Assembly (NCBI GenBank): GCA_005765155.1
Contig: VCCP01000003.1
Location: 1,116,001 to 1,180,000, forward strand
Direction: 5' to 3'
Source: Zelopaecilomyces penicillatus
Lineage: Eukaryota > Ascomycota > Sordariomycetes > Hypocreales > Pseudodiploosporaceae
Length of the DNA stretch: 64,000 nt
The notes beneath the pieces were generated by a model. The model did no database searches. It was not told the origin of the DNA and saw only the letters and a list, made by a program, of their open reading frames with translations. Position numbers and translations under genes: made by a program. Shown piece after piece: positions 12,401 through 24,266 of this stretch (its first letter is position 1; each line of letters starts with the position of its first letter).

Positions 12401-14223
12401 CACAACCGCTACAACAGCTGCCACAGCCTGTATCACAGCCTGTAACACAATTACCACAGCCTACTAAACAGCCTGAACAGCTGTTAGAAGACTCTGAACC
12501 TATGCAGCTAGATCTTGCCTACCCTATAGATATCTGCTATAAGCTAAAGGCAAAATTCACTGCTAAGGCTTCTTCAGAACCTGCTGGCTGGAAACAAGCC
12601 TTAGAAGACCCTGCTAAGGAACAGTGGATTAGCGCTATTTATAGCGAATTCCACCAAATTCTACAAGCTAAAGTCATGCATTTTATCCCTTTTTCAGAGG
12701 TTCTAAAAGACCGAAAAATCCTGAAAAATAGGCTTGTTTTTAAGCTTAAGAAGGATTCACAAAATCAGCCCTTAAAATATAAGGCTAGGCTTGTTATAAA
12801 GGGTTTTATGCAAATTGAAGGAAAAGACTACTTTGAAACCTTCGCAGCTACTAGTATTCCCCCCACCTGGCGGATTTTACTAGCTTTAGCAGCCTTTTAT
12901 AACTGGGAAATCGAGCAAATTGATTTTATAGGGGCTTTTTTAAACAGCCAGTTATCTAAGGATATTTTTATGGAATTTCCAGAAGGCCTGTCTTCCTTTA
13001 TAGAGACCCAGACCCCTAGAAACCAGCCTTTAGCAGCTTTATTAGCCAAGCTTGGCTATAACCCTGCTATAAAACAGGTTATCCTGCTAAAAAAGGCCCT
13101 ATATAAGCTAAAGCAAGGTCCCTGTGAATGGCAATAGCAGCTAATTAAGCTGCTAGCTACTCTAGAGTTCCAACCCTTAATCTCTGACCCAGCTGTCTTT
13201 ATCAATGCTCAGACTAACACCTTTATTATTACCTATATTAATGACTGCCTTATTATAGGGCCGGACCTACCCTATATTAACAAGCTAAAACGCCTGTTAA
13301 ATAAGGTCTTTGCTATAGAAGATAGAGGCCCTATAGCCTTCTTCTTAGGGGTTCAAATCAGCCGTAACCGGGCTAAAAAGGAGCTATGGCTGCACCAGTC
13401 TCAGTATATTGATGCGGCTCTTCAGCGCTTTCAGCTACAAGATACAACCCCTACAGCTATACCCCTACAACCCAAAGCATTAAAAGAACCCCTAAAAAAG
13501 GTTCTTACCTCTGCTGAACAACAGACTTATCAGCAGATTATAGGGACTTTAATATACCTTATGCTTCTTTCCAGACCTGATATAGCTTTTCTAATACAAT
13601 GGCTTTCTCAATATATACAACAGGCCTATATCAACCATTATAATACAGCTAGGAACCTTCTAAAATACCTGAAAGGCTCTAAAGAACTAGCTATCCTTTA
13701 TAAGGCTTCAGACCTTATACAGGCTAAACAACTAGCTCTTCAGCTGCTATACTATTCAGATAGTGATTTTACAGGCTATAAAGCTATTAGCAAATCCACC
13801 TATAGGTATCTCTTTAAGCTAGCAAGCAGGCCTATCTACTAGAAGGCAAAGAGACAGACTACTATAGCCCTCTCAACTACAGAAGCTGAATCAGATGCTT
13901 TAGTAGAGGCTATAAAAGAGCTAAAATAGCTCTCTGGGCTCTTTATAGAGCTAAAAATCCCTCTTCAGCAGCCTATAGACCTGTATTGTGATAATACAGC
14001 CTCTATAAGTAATGCTAAGAACCCTGATCAGCATACCCGAACTAAGCACACCCTGCTAAAATTCCACTATATTAGGCAAGAGACAGCTAATGGGCTATTT
14101 AAGATAAATTATCTTACAACTAAGGCTATACCTGCTGATAGGCTAACTAAGGCTTTAACAGGCCCTGTTTTTCAGGGCTTTCTAAGCCTATTAAACCTGC
14201 AAAAACCCCCTATTAAAAGCTAG
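9463..14223 (+). pseudogene. Copia gag-pol polyprotein with in-frame stops
   Basis: One frame (frame 1) from ATG at 9463 to TAG at 14221-14223, about 1,586 codons. Order: N-terminal Gln-rich coiled coil (near 9545), Gag with a lysine-rich C-terminal part (about 9660-10460), protease (LLYNTGSTHHI near 10627, where the usual catalytic Asp is Asn), gag-pre-integrase zinc-finger (HIRLGHIG..CLAC, about 11310-11430), integrase core (GDTFQIK, LHFNGGKE, EQNSLPER, about 11500-11870), reverse transcriptase RVT_2 (about 12580-13300, with YIND where YVDD is usual) and RNase H (about 13745-14150). Stops are TAG or TAA where CAG, CAA or TGG would fit. The Asp-to-Asn changes at protease, integrase and RT active sites are GAC/GAT to AAC/AAT and would inactivate each enzyme. 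Confidence 0.9.
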
Positions 14224-14251
14224 CTATATATATATAGCTTGCTAGAGGGAG

Positions 14252-14726
14252 TGTTAAAATAGGCGGGTTTTATATAACAGCCTGACCTGTTATAAGATTA
14301 GTAGCTAGACCTACTATAGCTTAGCAGCTAAACCTGCTATAGCCCTAGCAGCCAGACCTGCTATAAGGTAGCAGCCTGACCTGCTATAAGACCTAAAAAG
14401 CCCGTGCAGCCTGACCTGCTATATCAGGCTAGACTAATAAAATAAGGGCTTATCCCTTATACCCCTCCCTTTCTTATTATTTAGAATGCTTAGAAATCTA
14501 AAGAAATATTATTTGGAATTCTTAAATAATTCCAAATAATCCTAGTATTATTTAGATATATAAGATAGCTGGATTCCTAGTTGAATCCTGCTTTCTTTCT
14601 CTATTGGCAATTCAATCACTTCTTTCTTCTTTTCTATAGACTTCACTTTGGATAACTATTCGCTGCCTTTCTTTCACTGCTATCACTACTAGCTTTAGTT
14701 ATAACTTTATACTGCAAATTGCAATA
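14252..14726 (+). repeat. 3' LTR of the copia element
   Basis: Direct repeat of 8395-8869, about ten transitions apart and no transversion seen. Preceded by the polypurine tract AGAGGGAG and followed by ATTAC. Confidence 0.92.
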
Positions 14727-16110
14727 ATTACTTCCCTAAGGTATTTATAGATAGTACTTTTAGATAGTAGATATAATATAATATAGTATTGAGTTATTCT
14801 AAGGGGTTCTTTACTCTTGGATTCTAAAGAGCTAGAGTCTAAGCTATTACTTATTATTTTATCTTTAATTAGAGTATTTTTATTATTTATAGTAGGGATT
14901 ATTTATTAATCTAGAATCTCTTTAAAATATTCTTCCTTATCTATATCTATATCTAGTTATTAATCCTATTATATAGTACTAGATTAGATTAGTATAATCT
15001 ATAGTATTAGTGATTATTAGGGTGTGGGGTATCTATAGTTTTCGGGTTATCCTTATCCTTACCCTTTTTATCCTATTATAGCCAGGGTTTATCTATTTAT
15101 AGCTATAATATATATACTTTATTATATATTAGGTATTAGTTTCTAAGATTTCTTATCTTTCTTAGGTTATTTATATTATTAGAAGATATATCTATATCTA
15201 TTATAGTTATAATATTAGACTTTTAATATATCTCTTTTCTAGGTTATATTAAGTTCTATTCTTCTAGGATTCTAGGTATATATATAGGTAATAGATTCTT
15301 CCCTATATCTGTCTTGATTAGACTAATATTATAGTTTTTATTCAAAATCACTTTATCCTAATCCTTTGGTTTTCCTTTATTTATATTATATAAACTATCT
15401 ATTATTAATCTTAATAGCTATTCTAATATACTTAATTAAGTTTTTAGGTCTGTCTTCTTTAAAGAGTTTATTCTTGATTTCTTTTTTAAGTCTATTATAG
15501 AAGTATTCTATTAATATATTATCTTCTTAGATAATCTATAAGATAATCTATCTAAATTCTAAGGTATAGTTTAAGGCTAATCTATATTAGTATAGTAGTT
15601 TAAGTTTTTTAATTATAGCTCTCTCCTTATCTATTTATTTAAAGACTTCTTTAATTATATCTTTAAAGTTATTATATTTTTAAAAGATCTTTTTGGTTTT
15701 ATTATCCTGATTTTTCTTTTTCTTATTTATATAGTCTCTTATAATAGGTTCGAATTATTTAAGGGTAGCCCCCTCTATATATCCTATAGTATATAGGATT
15801 TTTATAGATTCCTTCTATAACTGATAAGGATAGAACTGGTAATAAGCTTTGAGTTATATTAGAAATATTTAAAGTGATCTAGAATATCTAATAAAAGGTC
15901 CTGGCTTATAAGGTTTAATGATTTTACTAAGATCTTTCTATTTGACTTATAATTTAGCTTTAAGTTCTATATTCTTCTTATATAGAGCCTAAAGCTTAAT
16001 AGTAAGTAAGATAAGGATTAATTAAGTAGTATTTATAATGATTAATTAAGGTAGTTAATAATATTACTTAGGATTATATAATAATCTATTAAATAAGAAT
16101 TATTAATATA
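14727..16110 (-). pseudogene. Ty3/gypsy gag (5' part), RIP-mutated, minus strand
   Basis: AT-rich stretch that on the minus strand translates, through many stops, into a retrotransposon gag pattern: KAYYQFYPYQL, then GYIEGATLK, FEPIIRDYINK and RAIIKKLKLLY, followed by an acidic segment near 14940. This resembles the Retrotrans_gag domain of fungal gypsy elements. The LTR at 16111-16566 lies directly upstream in the same orientation. It stops at the copia 3' LTR and has no pol on this strand. Confidence 0.65.
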
Positions 16111-16566
16111 TAATATTTAATAAATTCCTAAGGGATAAATCTAATAAAGAGGGGTTTATATTAATAGATAAATTAAAGCATTCTAAGCAATATATCTATT
16201 ATATTAATAATAGATATAGAGTATTATAATCAAGGGTTAAATATTAATATAATAAGTAATAGCAAACAATATAATAAAATTAAAAGTATATTAATAACTA
16301 TCTAAGCTATATCTAAAGAGTAAAAATTAAGGGTATATATATATATTATAGATTATGATTTAAGCTATAATCCTTATTATTGGATTATACTTAGAATTAT
16401 AAGCCATCCTATTGGATCACGGTTTCAAGAGTGATCCTAAGCCCAGGATCACCTTTAGAATCATGATCCAATTCCATACAGTTCCAAGCCTCCGGTATAT
16501 ACCTAGTGACATCACAAGTCACGTGACCGAGGCCCACCGTACGACCTTGGCTGTTGGGTCGTGACA
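16111..16566 (-). repeat. 5' LTR of gypsy copy 2, inverted
   Basis: Reverse-complement match to the LTR at 4458-4912 over its whole length, about 456 bp. The host-side half (16390-16566) is well preserved and the inner half is heavily C-to-T/G-to-A changed. It marks the right-hand border of the retrotransposon island; sequence beyond 16566 has normal composition. Confidence 0.88.
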
Positions 16567-19500
16567 AAGAGGCTTGAGAATCCATCGGAGTATCGTGAGA
16601 ACGCGTTGCATACAAATTTTGGTGTGTAGGTTTCTGTTGACACTCTCGGTCACTCAAAGTCACGCGTTAGGTGGACAGGGGGGGTGTGGGGCTGGTACAT
16701 GAATGGAGCCTTAAGGCGCCTGGGGAGATCTGCTGCTGCATTGGCCCGGCTGTGCATCGCTCAGTGACTGGACTTGTTAATCCAAGATGTCGGCTGCCGC
16801 ACGTACATGATCTAGCCCCGTTGCAGTGGAGTCCCTTGCTGTAGCCTGCATGCGCACCACTGTCCATGGTTCCGCTACGGTGCCCGCTACAGTGTGCCGC
16901 TACAGTAGCCAGCCTAACAGGGGGGGTTTTCAGGTTTTAGGCGCCGTCAGTGGCCAACAGGCTTGTCGGTGGGAGGGCCAGCTGACCGATCAGAAAGAGC
17001 CTATCGAGGTTTAGCTGGGGGCGGCGACGCGTCTCCGTGCTTTGCATCTCTGAGAACCTATCAGATATCATGGAGAGTTTGGTCCCGTACAGAATACGCA
17101 TCCGAAATGAGAGACATCAGTTCGCCTCCCCCCCGGATTTCGCAGACAGGATGACGTCTTTGTTGCCTCTCTCTCTGCCTTTTTTTTTGGGGTTTGATTT
17201 GGACATTTGCCCCACCAACCGCTTTCGTCCGTCATCCCAAGCCCCCCAATCCTCCATTATGGATCCAAAAGGGTTTTGGGTCAAATCAACGACACGCGAC
17301 ATGTCAATCCGGTTGCTCTCTTGTTTTAGATGCAGGCGATCATGGCGTGTCCACTTGACTACCAGGCTGGGGCTAACAAAAGCCAATAGTCTGCCGATTG
17401 GTAGTCGGCGCTCAATTGGGGCACTTCTCTGCTCCTGTTTACTTCCACCTGCTGTCCCCATTTGTTTCTTCACTTTGTGTTATTCCAACACTAATCAAAC
17501 ATTCAATAGTAAAGACCCCGATCTTCCGCTCCCTTCCTGACGTTCGAATTGCGCTTCACAGCCCAGTCGGTGTACCAGTCACAGCGCTTTCTATAACGAT
17601 ATCGTCTATTGTCAAATCAGTCTATCGATCCAGCCACAAAACCCATCTAGCCAACTGCAACGGATGGTGGCGCCCGGAGTTCGACGCTCTGCGACCACAT
17701 CTGCACCTCGTGTTCTTGTCCTGGCCTAGATCAGGTGGTGGTTGGCCCAATATGGAACAAGCAGACAGGCCTAAACAATAACGGTGGCTTACCGCCCAGG
17801 TTAACTCACTGTTGCTAACCACTTGTTCATTACTCTACTCTATCATTTCTGCTTTTGATGCAAGGGTTAATTATGTACTGATCCATGGGTGCATTTGTTC
17901 TCTTGTGCTCATGGTCCCTTTGCAAAGAATGGGTAATTTGGATAGTGTAATGCTATTCGCACTTTTCCTTTTTTACTAACATCACATAAAACGCCTGGGC
18001 GCATCATCGTTTCCCTTGTCCGCGGGGATGTCGCGGGCTTGCGACATACCCCATTCAACATCAACTTACCACTTGGATCGAGCAGTTTCCCGTACATGTA
18101 GAGTACTGTAAATCGCACCATTTACCCCATCCACCTCCCAAGGCAAGAGACCACAGAGCAGATCATTGACAACAACCACAGCTCGGCCACAGGCAATCAA
18201 TACTCAAATTAATGGTGCAGCAACAGCGACAGTGCCGGCCATGGTTTAGCCTGATTCAAATAGCAATGCTCTGTGTATATCGGCTTTGATAGGAATAAAG
18301 CCAGGGGCAACCATCATACGCTTATCATTCTCTTCCTCCTCAGTGTTCTCATTACCTACACTAGCATTGGGATCATCATCACCATAAGTTCGCTACCATC
18401 ACTGAGAGTTTTCAACGTGGCGAAATTGGCATCGAGGTATCTCTGCTTTGCACGATCTGTCAATTAAAGAGGCACAAGGTGCAGACCACGCCCCAGACCA
18501 TAGCATACACAGTGAATGACGAGGTTACAATGCAGACCAATGCACTTGTAACCAATATAAAAGTTAAGAATTATAATATGGCTTGTTACATCAGAATACG
18601 TGTCTTGGGTTAAGAGACTCGCATTTCACACATCATGGCAGTGCATTTTCCACTTTCTCAGTATGCACCCAAACTCGGAGTCGTGTGATCTGTAATCTTT
18701 ATACACACCAGACAATGACGCAGATCACAGTAAATTAAGCCAGAGCCTTACAGAGTATGTAATTGAAATGGATGAATAAAAATTGTCAAACTCAATTACT
18801 CAATTGCCTCCACTATTGCCAAATCAACTACATTTGTCGCGGTCTGCGCTGTGGCGATCGGGATCCCAATTTGATCAAGTTCCTATGTTACAACTCTGCC
18901 TAGGCAGTACCTAATTGGCAATTACTGTAATATAGATCATCTGGGAGTATATCCACAGCCAGAGGCATCCTTTTCAACCCTCTGTTGGGTACCTTATAGG
19001 CCTTGGATGAATATCCCATCTGGTTACTAAACTGCCATAGGAGGCAGGGTTTAGACGGGGGGGGGGGGGGGGGGGCGCCAGCTTCTTTGCCTTGCCTATT
19101 AGTCGGCTAAGGATGGGTATCAAGTAAGCAGCAGTCTTTCTAGATCCTCAAAGGAGATCAGTCGGTTGAGGATAATTGCGGCACTTGGGGATGCTGCTAT
19201 TCATGACACCCCCAGCATCATCCAGGCGGGAGAGAATCTCGAGTTGAACAGGATAACTTGGATTTGTCATTCCTTTCAACCCCCTCCTGAGTACATGTCT
19301 TTGATATCAAGGTTGAAGTGCGATTAGTACACAAGCCGGGATCTCGATATCAGCAGTGCCTGTAACTAGATGAGGCATTGGTCACTTAGATTGCGGCGAT
19401 GTTACTAAAACACGGACACCCATTTAACAGCTACAACGCAGCGCCAACATGTTCTTTAATTGATAGTCAGGGCCACAGAACAGGCTACAGCGCATACTAT

Positions 19501-22500
19501 AGGTAGGTGCGTAAGTTACCTTGGGTGTTATGTTACGTTGGCATACTACAATATAAAGGTTAAGCTACCTCCTAAAAAGGTATTTTCACTTGTGAACCAG
19601 ACACTTGTCTGGCAACCTTCTACTAAGGTACGTTATGGCAGCTGTCAATAGACTTAACTACCAGCTGGCTCGCACCTGTGGTGCCAGCACAAATACATTT
19701 TGGAAAATATACAATACCATAATAAAATCTTTTCTGTGTCGTGTCATCTGAAAATTCTAATCCTACATCCGCCACCCAAAATGTATGCCATTTTCGGTAT
19801 CTACCAAATCACAGAGTAGTACCACACTTTCATTGTTCTTGAAGCAACACCTACCACACAAATACTTCATCCATATGCATCTTGGGCCAGGTAAGCTCAG
19901 GTTTCATCTCCTTCCTGTCATCGCATCGTTGGCTCGTGGCGGCTGAACGTTTTATTGATCAATGTCGGTCACAGTTCCGTTCCTTTTTCGCACAACGGAA
20001 TCCGCGTGTATGAAAGGGCCTCCCGGATGGACGAAGCCTCAGATGAGAGGAATGCCACACCTGCGACTAATCCGAAATGTCATCATACAAACATTCGGTG
20101 TGGTACAGGGCGTACATGACACAGCGTCCAACCGATGATATACTGCCAAGTTCACGTCACAAAGAGGTATGCGTAGAACCACTTATCCGATAGAATATAA
20201 CTAATTTTATAAAGCACAACGAATTGATTATTGTCTCTGGTGAACTTTACTATCACCAGCAAAAATATAAAGTGGTTTACGGTTATGTAAGTTCAAATTA
20301 TCTGATAGCTTTAATATAATCTATACTAAAACGAATCTAGTTAAACAAATTCGTATCGGAGTTATCCTTTTGAAATTATTATATCCGATCGCATAAAGCG
20401 AAAGTCGAGGCTCGCAGGATAGGCGAGAATTCTAGGGATCAGAAGAATCTCTTGCTGAGTGAGTATACCTAGTCTATAGATAAATTATTAAAGGAAAGCG
20501 CTAAATCATTATACAGGCTGGTACAAACATTGATGGATGGTGAAGCCACAATGGTGCCCACAGAAGCCAAAAATCCAGGCGTGGGGAACTGGACTCAGTT
20601 CAATTCCAGAATTTTCACCAGGCACCAGGCACCAGGGCCAATACTAGAGGGGGCATGGGTGGACGGGTAAGAATTGATATTACACTGATACTTGAATAAT
20701 ACCGACTCTTTCCCAGCATGGCAAGACTGGGAGCGAGAAACACGACGAGGAAGAGGAGGGAGGATGGGAAGGAAGAGGAGGATGAAGAGATAAAAAAAGG
20801 TGGCAGAGGCGAAGGTGGTAGAGGAAGAGAACGAACCCTTCTTCTATGGAAATCGTCAGTAGTAAGATTTCAAATTAATATATTTACAAACAATTTAACA
20901 TTTAGCTAAAGCAGATTCAAGTTTTATTCTTGTTGATAACTGATACTAGGTATTAACGGAGCGAAGGAGCGCACTTTTGGTGAGAAGTAGTGGCGAGCAA
21001 CCAGTGAATAAACTATGTGGTTTGTATAATGGCCTGCTTGATGTCTGATCTTCTTCCTCTCTATATTGATAAATGCCCTCTAGGTTTTGGGAATTTGCAT
21101 TGAATCTCAGCTTGAGTTTTGATAAGATGTCTGTCCTGTCTTGTGATGCTGTCACCCATTGGTTCGCCGGTGAGCAACAGGCGCACCGTTGCATAGAAAT
21201 GGCTGAAAGTGAAGTGAGATCCCACAGTCCACAGCTACCAGTACGCGCCTTTCGCCCATCCAGCCATTTGTCACTTCCATATATGCCGCCCGCTGCCTAA
21301 ACATTGTACAGAAAGAATGTTGTATGACTGTCGCTATATATCCACTACTAACTATCCCTTTGCTTTATCGGCGTTATTTACCTTTATCGACCAAGTCAGT
21401 ATTTTTCACTCGACGGCTATATTATTGAGAGTATCACACAAGCCGAGATCTTGATACCATGGGAAGGCTCAAATGGCTCATAACATGATTGAGGCGAGAG
21501 TATCATGTGAACCGGAAACTCCGCACCAACAGCGCATGTAACTAGATGAGGTATTGGTCATTTAGATTGCGGCAGTGCGATGGTAACAGCCGAGTTGCTG
21601 GACTCTTCTCTTTGGCGCTGTGCTTTATGGCGCGTGGGTGAGACGGTAAATCAATTTTAATGGGTTTAATAATACCCAACACCTTCTATAAGTAGTTTTA
21701 AGCGCTGATAATTGGGGTTGGTGTGGTGTGGTATAGGCCGCGTTGTCGGACTCCCCAGCGCTGTACTCCAAGGCGTGTGGATAAGATGTAAATTCGTTTC
21801 AATAAGTCTGGCGATCCCCTTCAATAGCGCTTGTAAATAGACTAGGCGTTGGGTATTTATATTGCGGCGGTGTGTGAGTGAGAGGGCAAATCCATTCAAA
21901 TAAGGCTGATGATTCCCTTTAGCAGTGGCTTGTTCTGAGATTGCTTCGGCTAAAACCTGCGCTAAAACCTGCTTCTTTTTCAGGAAACACTCTCATTTCA
22001 CAATGAGAACCATGAACAGCACTAGAAAAAAGATAGTTAGCTTCATATGTATTTGACGCTTTTATTAGACTAGACCGGCTCTGTACTTTACCTTTGTCTT
22101 CATTTGGGTATGCAAATGATGATAGACTCCACATCTTTCAGTGCCAATTATGCTTGTGAGAACCCCAGGAGCATGGGGAGCAGCTATCATTAAATGGAAA
22201 GTTAGCTTTGTACCTTGCAAAGGCGATTTAAAGACCCGTGCCGGCATACTTAGCACATCCAACTTCGATTTAGGTAAACACAAGTAAATATATCGAAATA
22301 AATCTGCAAATAAAGCTTCATATCATTGCACACAATATCCGCAAAGATGAAACATGTGTGCGGTAGGCGTTACGTCAAGAACGAACAAAAGTGTGGCGCT
22401 GCCTAGTGATTTGGTAGGTAATGAAAATGACATTCCGATAGAAGCCTGGTTAACAGATAATCAGAGAAATTTCAACGTATCTCCATAAAACTTGAATATT

Positions 22501-24266
22501 TATCACGCAATTCACCTCCTAAGTGAATCAGATAATTGACCAGAATTATTTCCTAAATAATTCTGGCCCATCGTGTGATTTCTGGTGGTGTTTGTAAAGA
22601 ATCCATGATGATAAGAGAATTGGAATCTGATAGCAGAAGGCTGCATTCTCGTGTGGAAGATGGGAGGGAAAGAAAAATTCCTTTGTGGACATTCCCGTCG
22701 GTGAGGGAGGGATTCTTCTCATCCTGGGCAGGAGGTTCTTTCCTTTTGGGGAGCTTCTCATACACGCGCCTTCCGCGGTGAGAGAGATAACGGAAGTTGA
22801 AACTGTCAGATTTACCAATCAGCACAATATTCAGCCGTCACGCCCGATAATTCCAGAGCCCACGACAGGAAGGACCCTGAACTTACCTGGCCCAAGATCC
22901 ACGTCGATGGAGCGAATGCAAGGTACGTAAGGCAGGTACGAGTAGACATGGCGTCAAAAATTGTCAAGAGTGTGGCACCAGTTACTCGATTCCTGCCTCT
23001 CGTCGACGGAAAACAGGTCTTGATCATTCACGACATGGAAGTAGTGACACGTCGTCTCAAAATGCACAAACACCTCAGTCAACTCTCCTGATATCCAGCG
23101 AGTCATCTCCAGATATCTGGCCAACTGGTTAGCGAATTCTCATGTAAGGGAGGAAGCAAGCATATGCGTCACAACTATTGTTTCCTCCAACGCACTAGGG
23201 ACAACAACCAGCTCTTGCAAGTAGCTATCATGTTGAATATATGCTGTAATAAAGATGATTCAAAGTAACCAAGTACATGTACAGTTTTGCCAATCCTTTT
23301 TGGCGTGACAGCAACGTGTTGGCACAGATTCTGCTTGACAGTGGTAGGAATTAGGATTTCAGGTGACAACACAAAGAAAATTTTATTAGGGCACTACCTA
23401 AATTGTTACTTTGAGCAGGTACCTTATGTTTGCCTGTACGAAACTTTGAGTTGGTTGGTATGCCAAATCCCATGACAGCTGTCACATAATCTGACAGGTG
23501 CCTGTGCTCAAGATAGTTACAGTGAAAACCATGCAATAAATCATTTGATGGGATCCTTTAGACTGCCTTTTGTACTACATATTTACCAAATTATCATACA
23601 TGAAACATATTCGGGGCACGGCTAGGCAGTAATTTAGACAGGTATATATTTTGTTCTCATTGATGAATGTAATATCTCTCTCTCACGACTTGGTAAGATT
23701 TTGATGTAGAACGAACTTGTAGCAAACTAACCGCTGTCGGTGAGATTGACAGTAGCGGAAGAATACCGACACATCGCATTCTCTTACTGGCATATTTTCT
23801 TGGATATTGCTCCAACGTCAAGTTCAGTTTCGAGAGACGACTGTTTGCAAATGAAACAATCTCCAGGAATAACAAAAGAACTGTGGAATCTCCCATGATT
23901 TAGCTATCGTATTGTAATAAAAGGCAAGAAAATCCTTGGAATAATTGCCTTGAATACAAAAAGGTTACTGTCGGTTAATTCAACATGTAAGCTGCTGTGT
24001 CCATTGTGAAATTGTGTTGCTTGTACATGGCACAGGGTTAGGGTTGATTCATCACTTCATCACTTTGGCCAAGACAACAGGCATCCTTCAGCGACCACCC
24101 CCACTCAAGCCTGCATCCGACAGGTCGCTGCACGACATCCAAACGTCCGACTATCCACATACATACACCCAGCCGATCTCGTCACCCTCTCTCGCCCTCC
24201 AGGCCACTCTCTCTCGCTCTGTGTCCTACCACCCTGCGATACCGCCTCCCAGAATGAGCATCCGCG
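16567..24266. other. Gene-poor transition region, no supported gene
   Basis: Composition returns to normal, but no frame shows a recognisable protein and the open frames are short. It holds a run of 19 G at 19057-19075 and partly shared fragments (GTAACTAGATGAGG, then TTAGATTGCGGC) at 19329-19400 and 21436-21575 with a weaker copy near 21829-21875. These lie in a loosely repeated stretch at 21520-21930. They look like remains of old repeats. A spliced or fast-evolving gene cannot be excluded by eye. Confidence 0.5.

Larger units (their letters stand above)
8395..14726 (+). mobile_element. Complete Ty1/copia retrotransposon (6.3 kb), RIP-inactivated
   Basis: Two direct LTRs (8395-8869 and 14252-14726, 475 bp each), a primer-binding site directly after the 5' LTR (GGTTATGAGCCCGG, 8870-8883), a single gag-pol frame at 9463-14223 and a polypurine tract (AGAGGGAG, 14244-14251) directly before the 3' LTR. 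The two LTRs differ by about ten positions by eye, all transitions. The integrase precedes the reverse transcriptase, which defines Ty1/copia. The immediate 5-bp flanks (ATATC left, ATTAC right) do not match, explained under findings by an inversion. Confidence 0.92.

Noticed and set aside
17037..17781. Overlapping open frames of 118-167 codons on both strands
   Set aside because: No family resemblance, several frames open at once, and odd composition; typical of chance frames in GC-balanced non-coding DNA.
19515..19628. Possible short inverted-repeat element (TACCTTGG / CTAAGGTA ends)
   Set aside because: Only a few bases pair at the ends and no target duplication is visible; too weak to call.
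22546..22930. Cluster of 68-90 codon frames in several phases
   Set aside because: Mutually overlapping on both strands with no conserved motif or splice structure that extends them.
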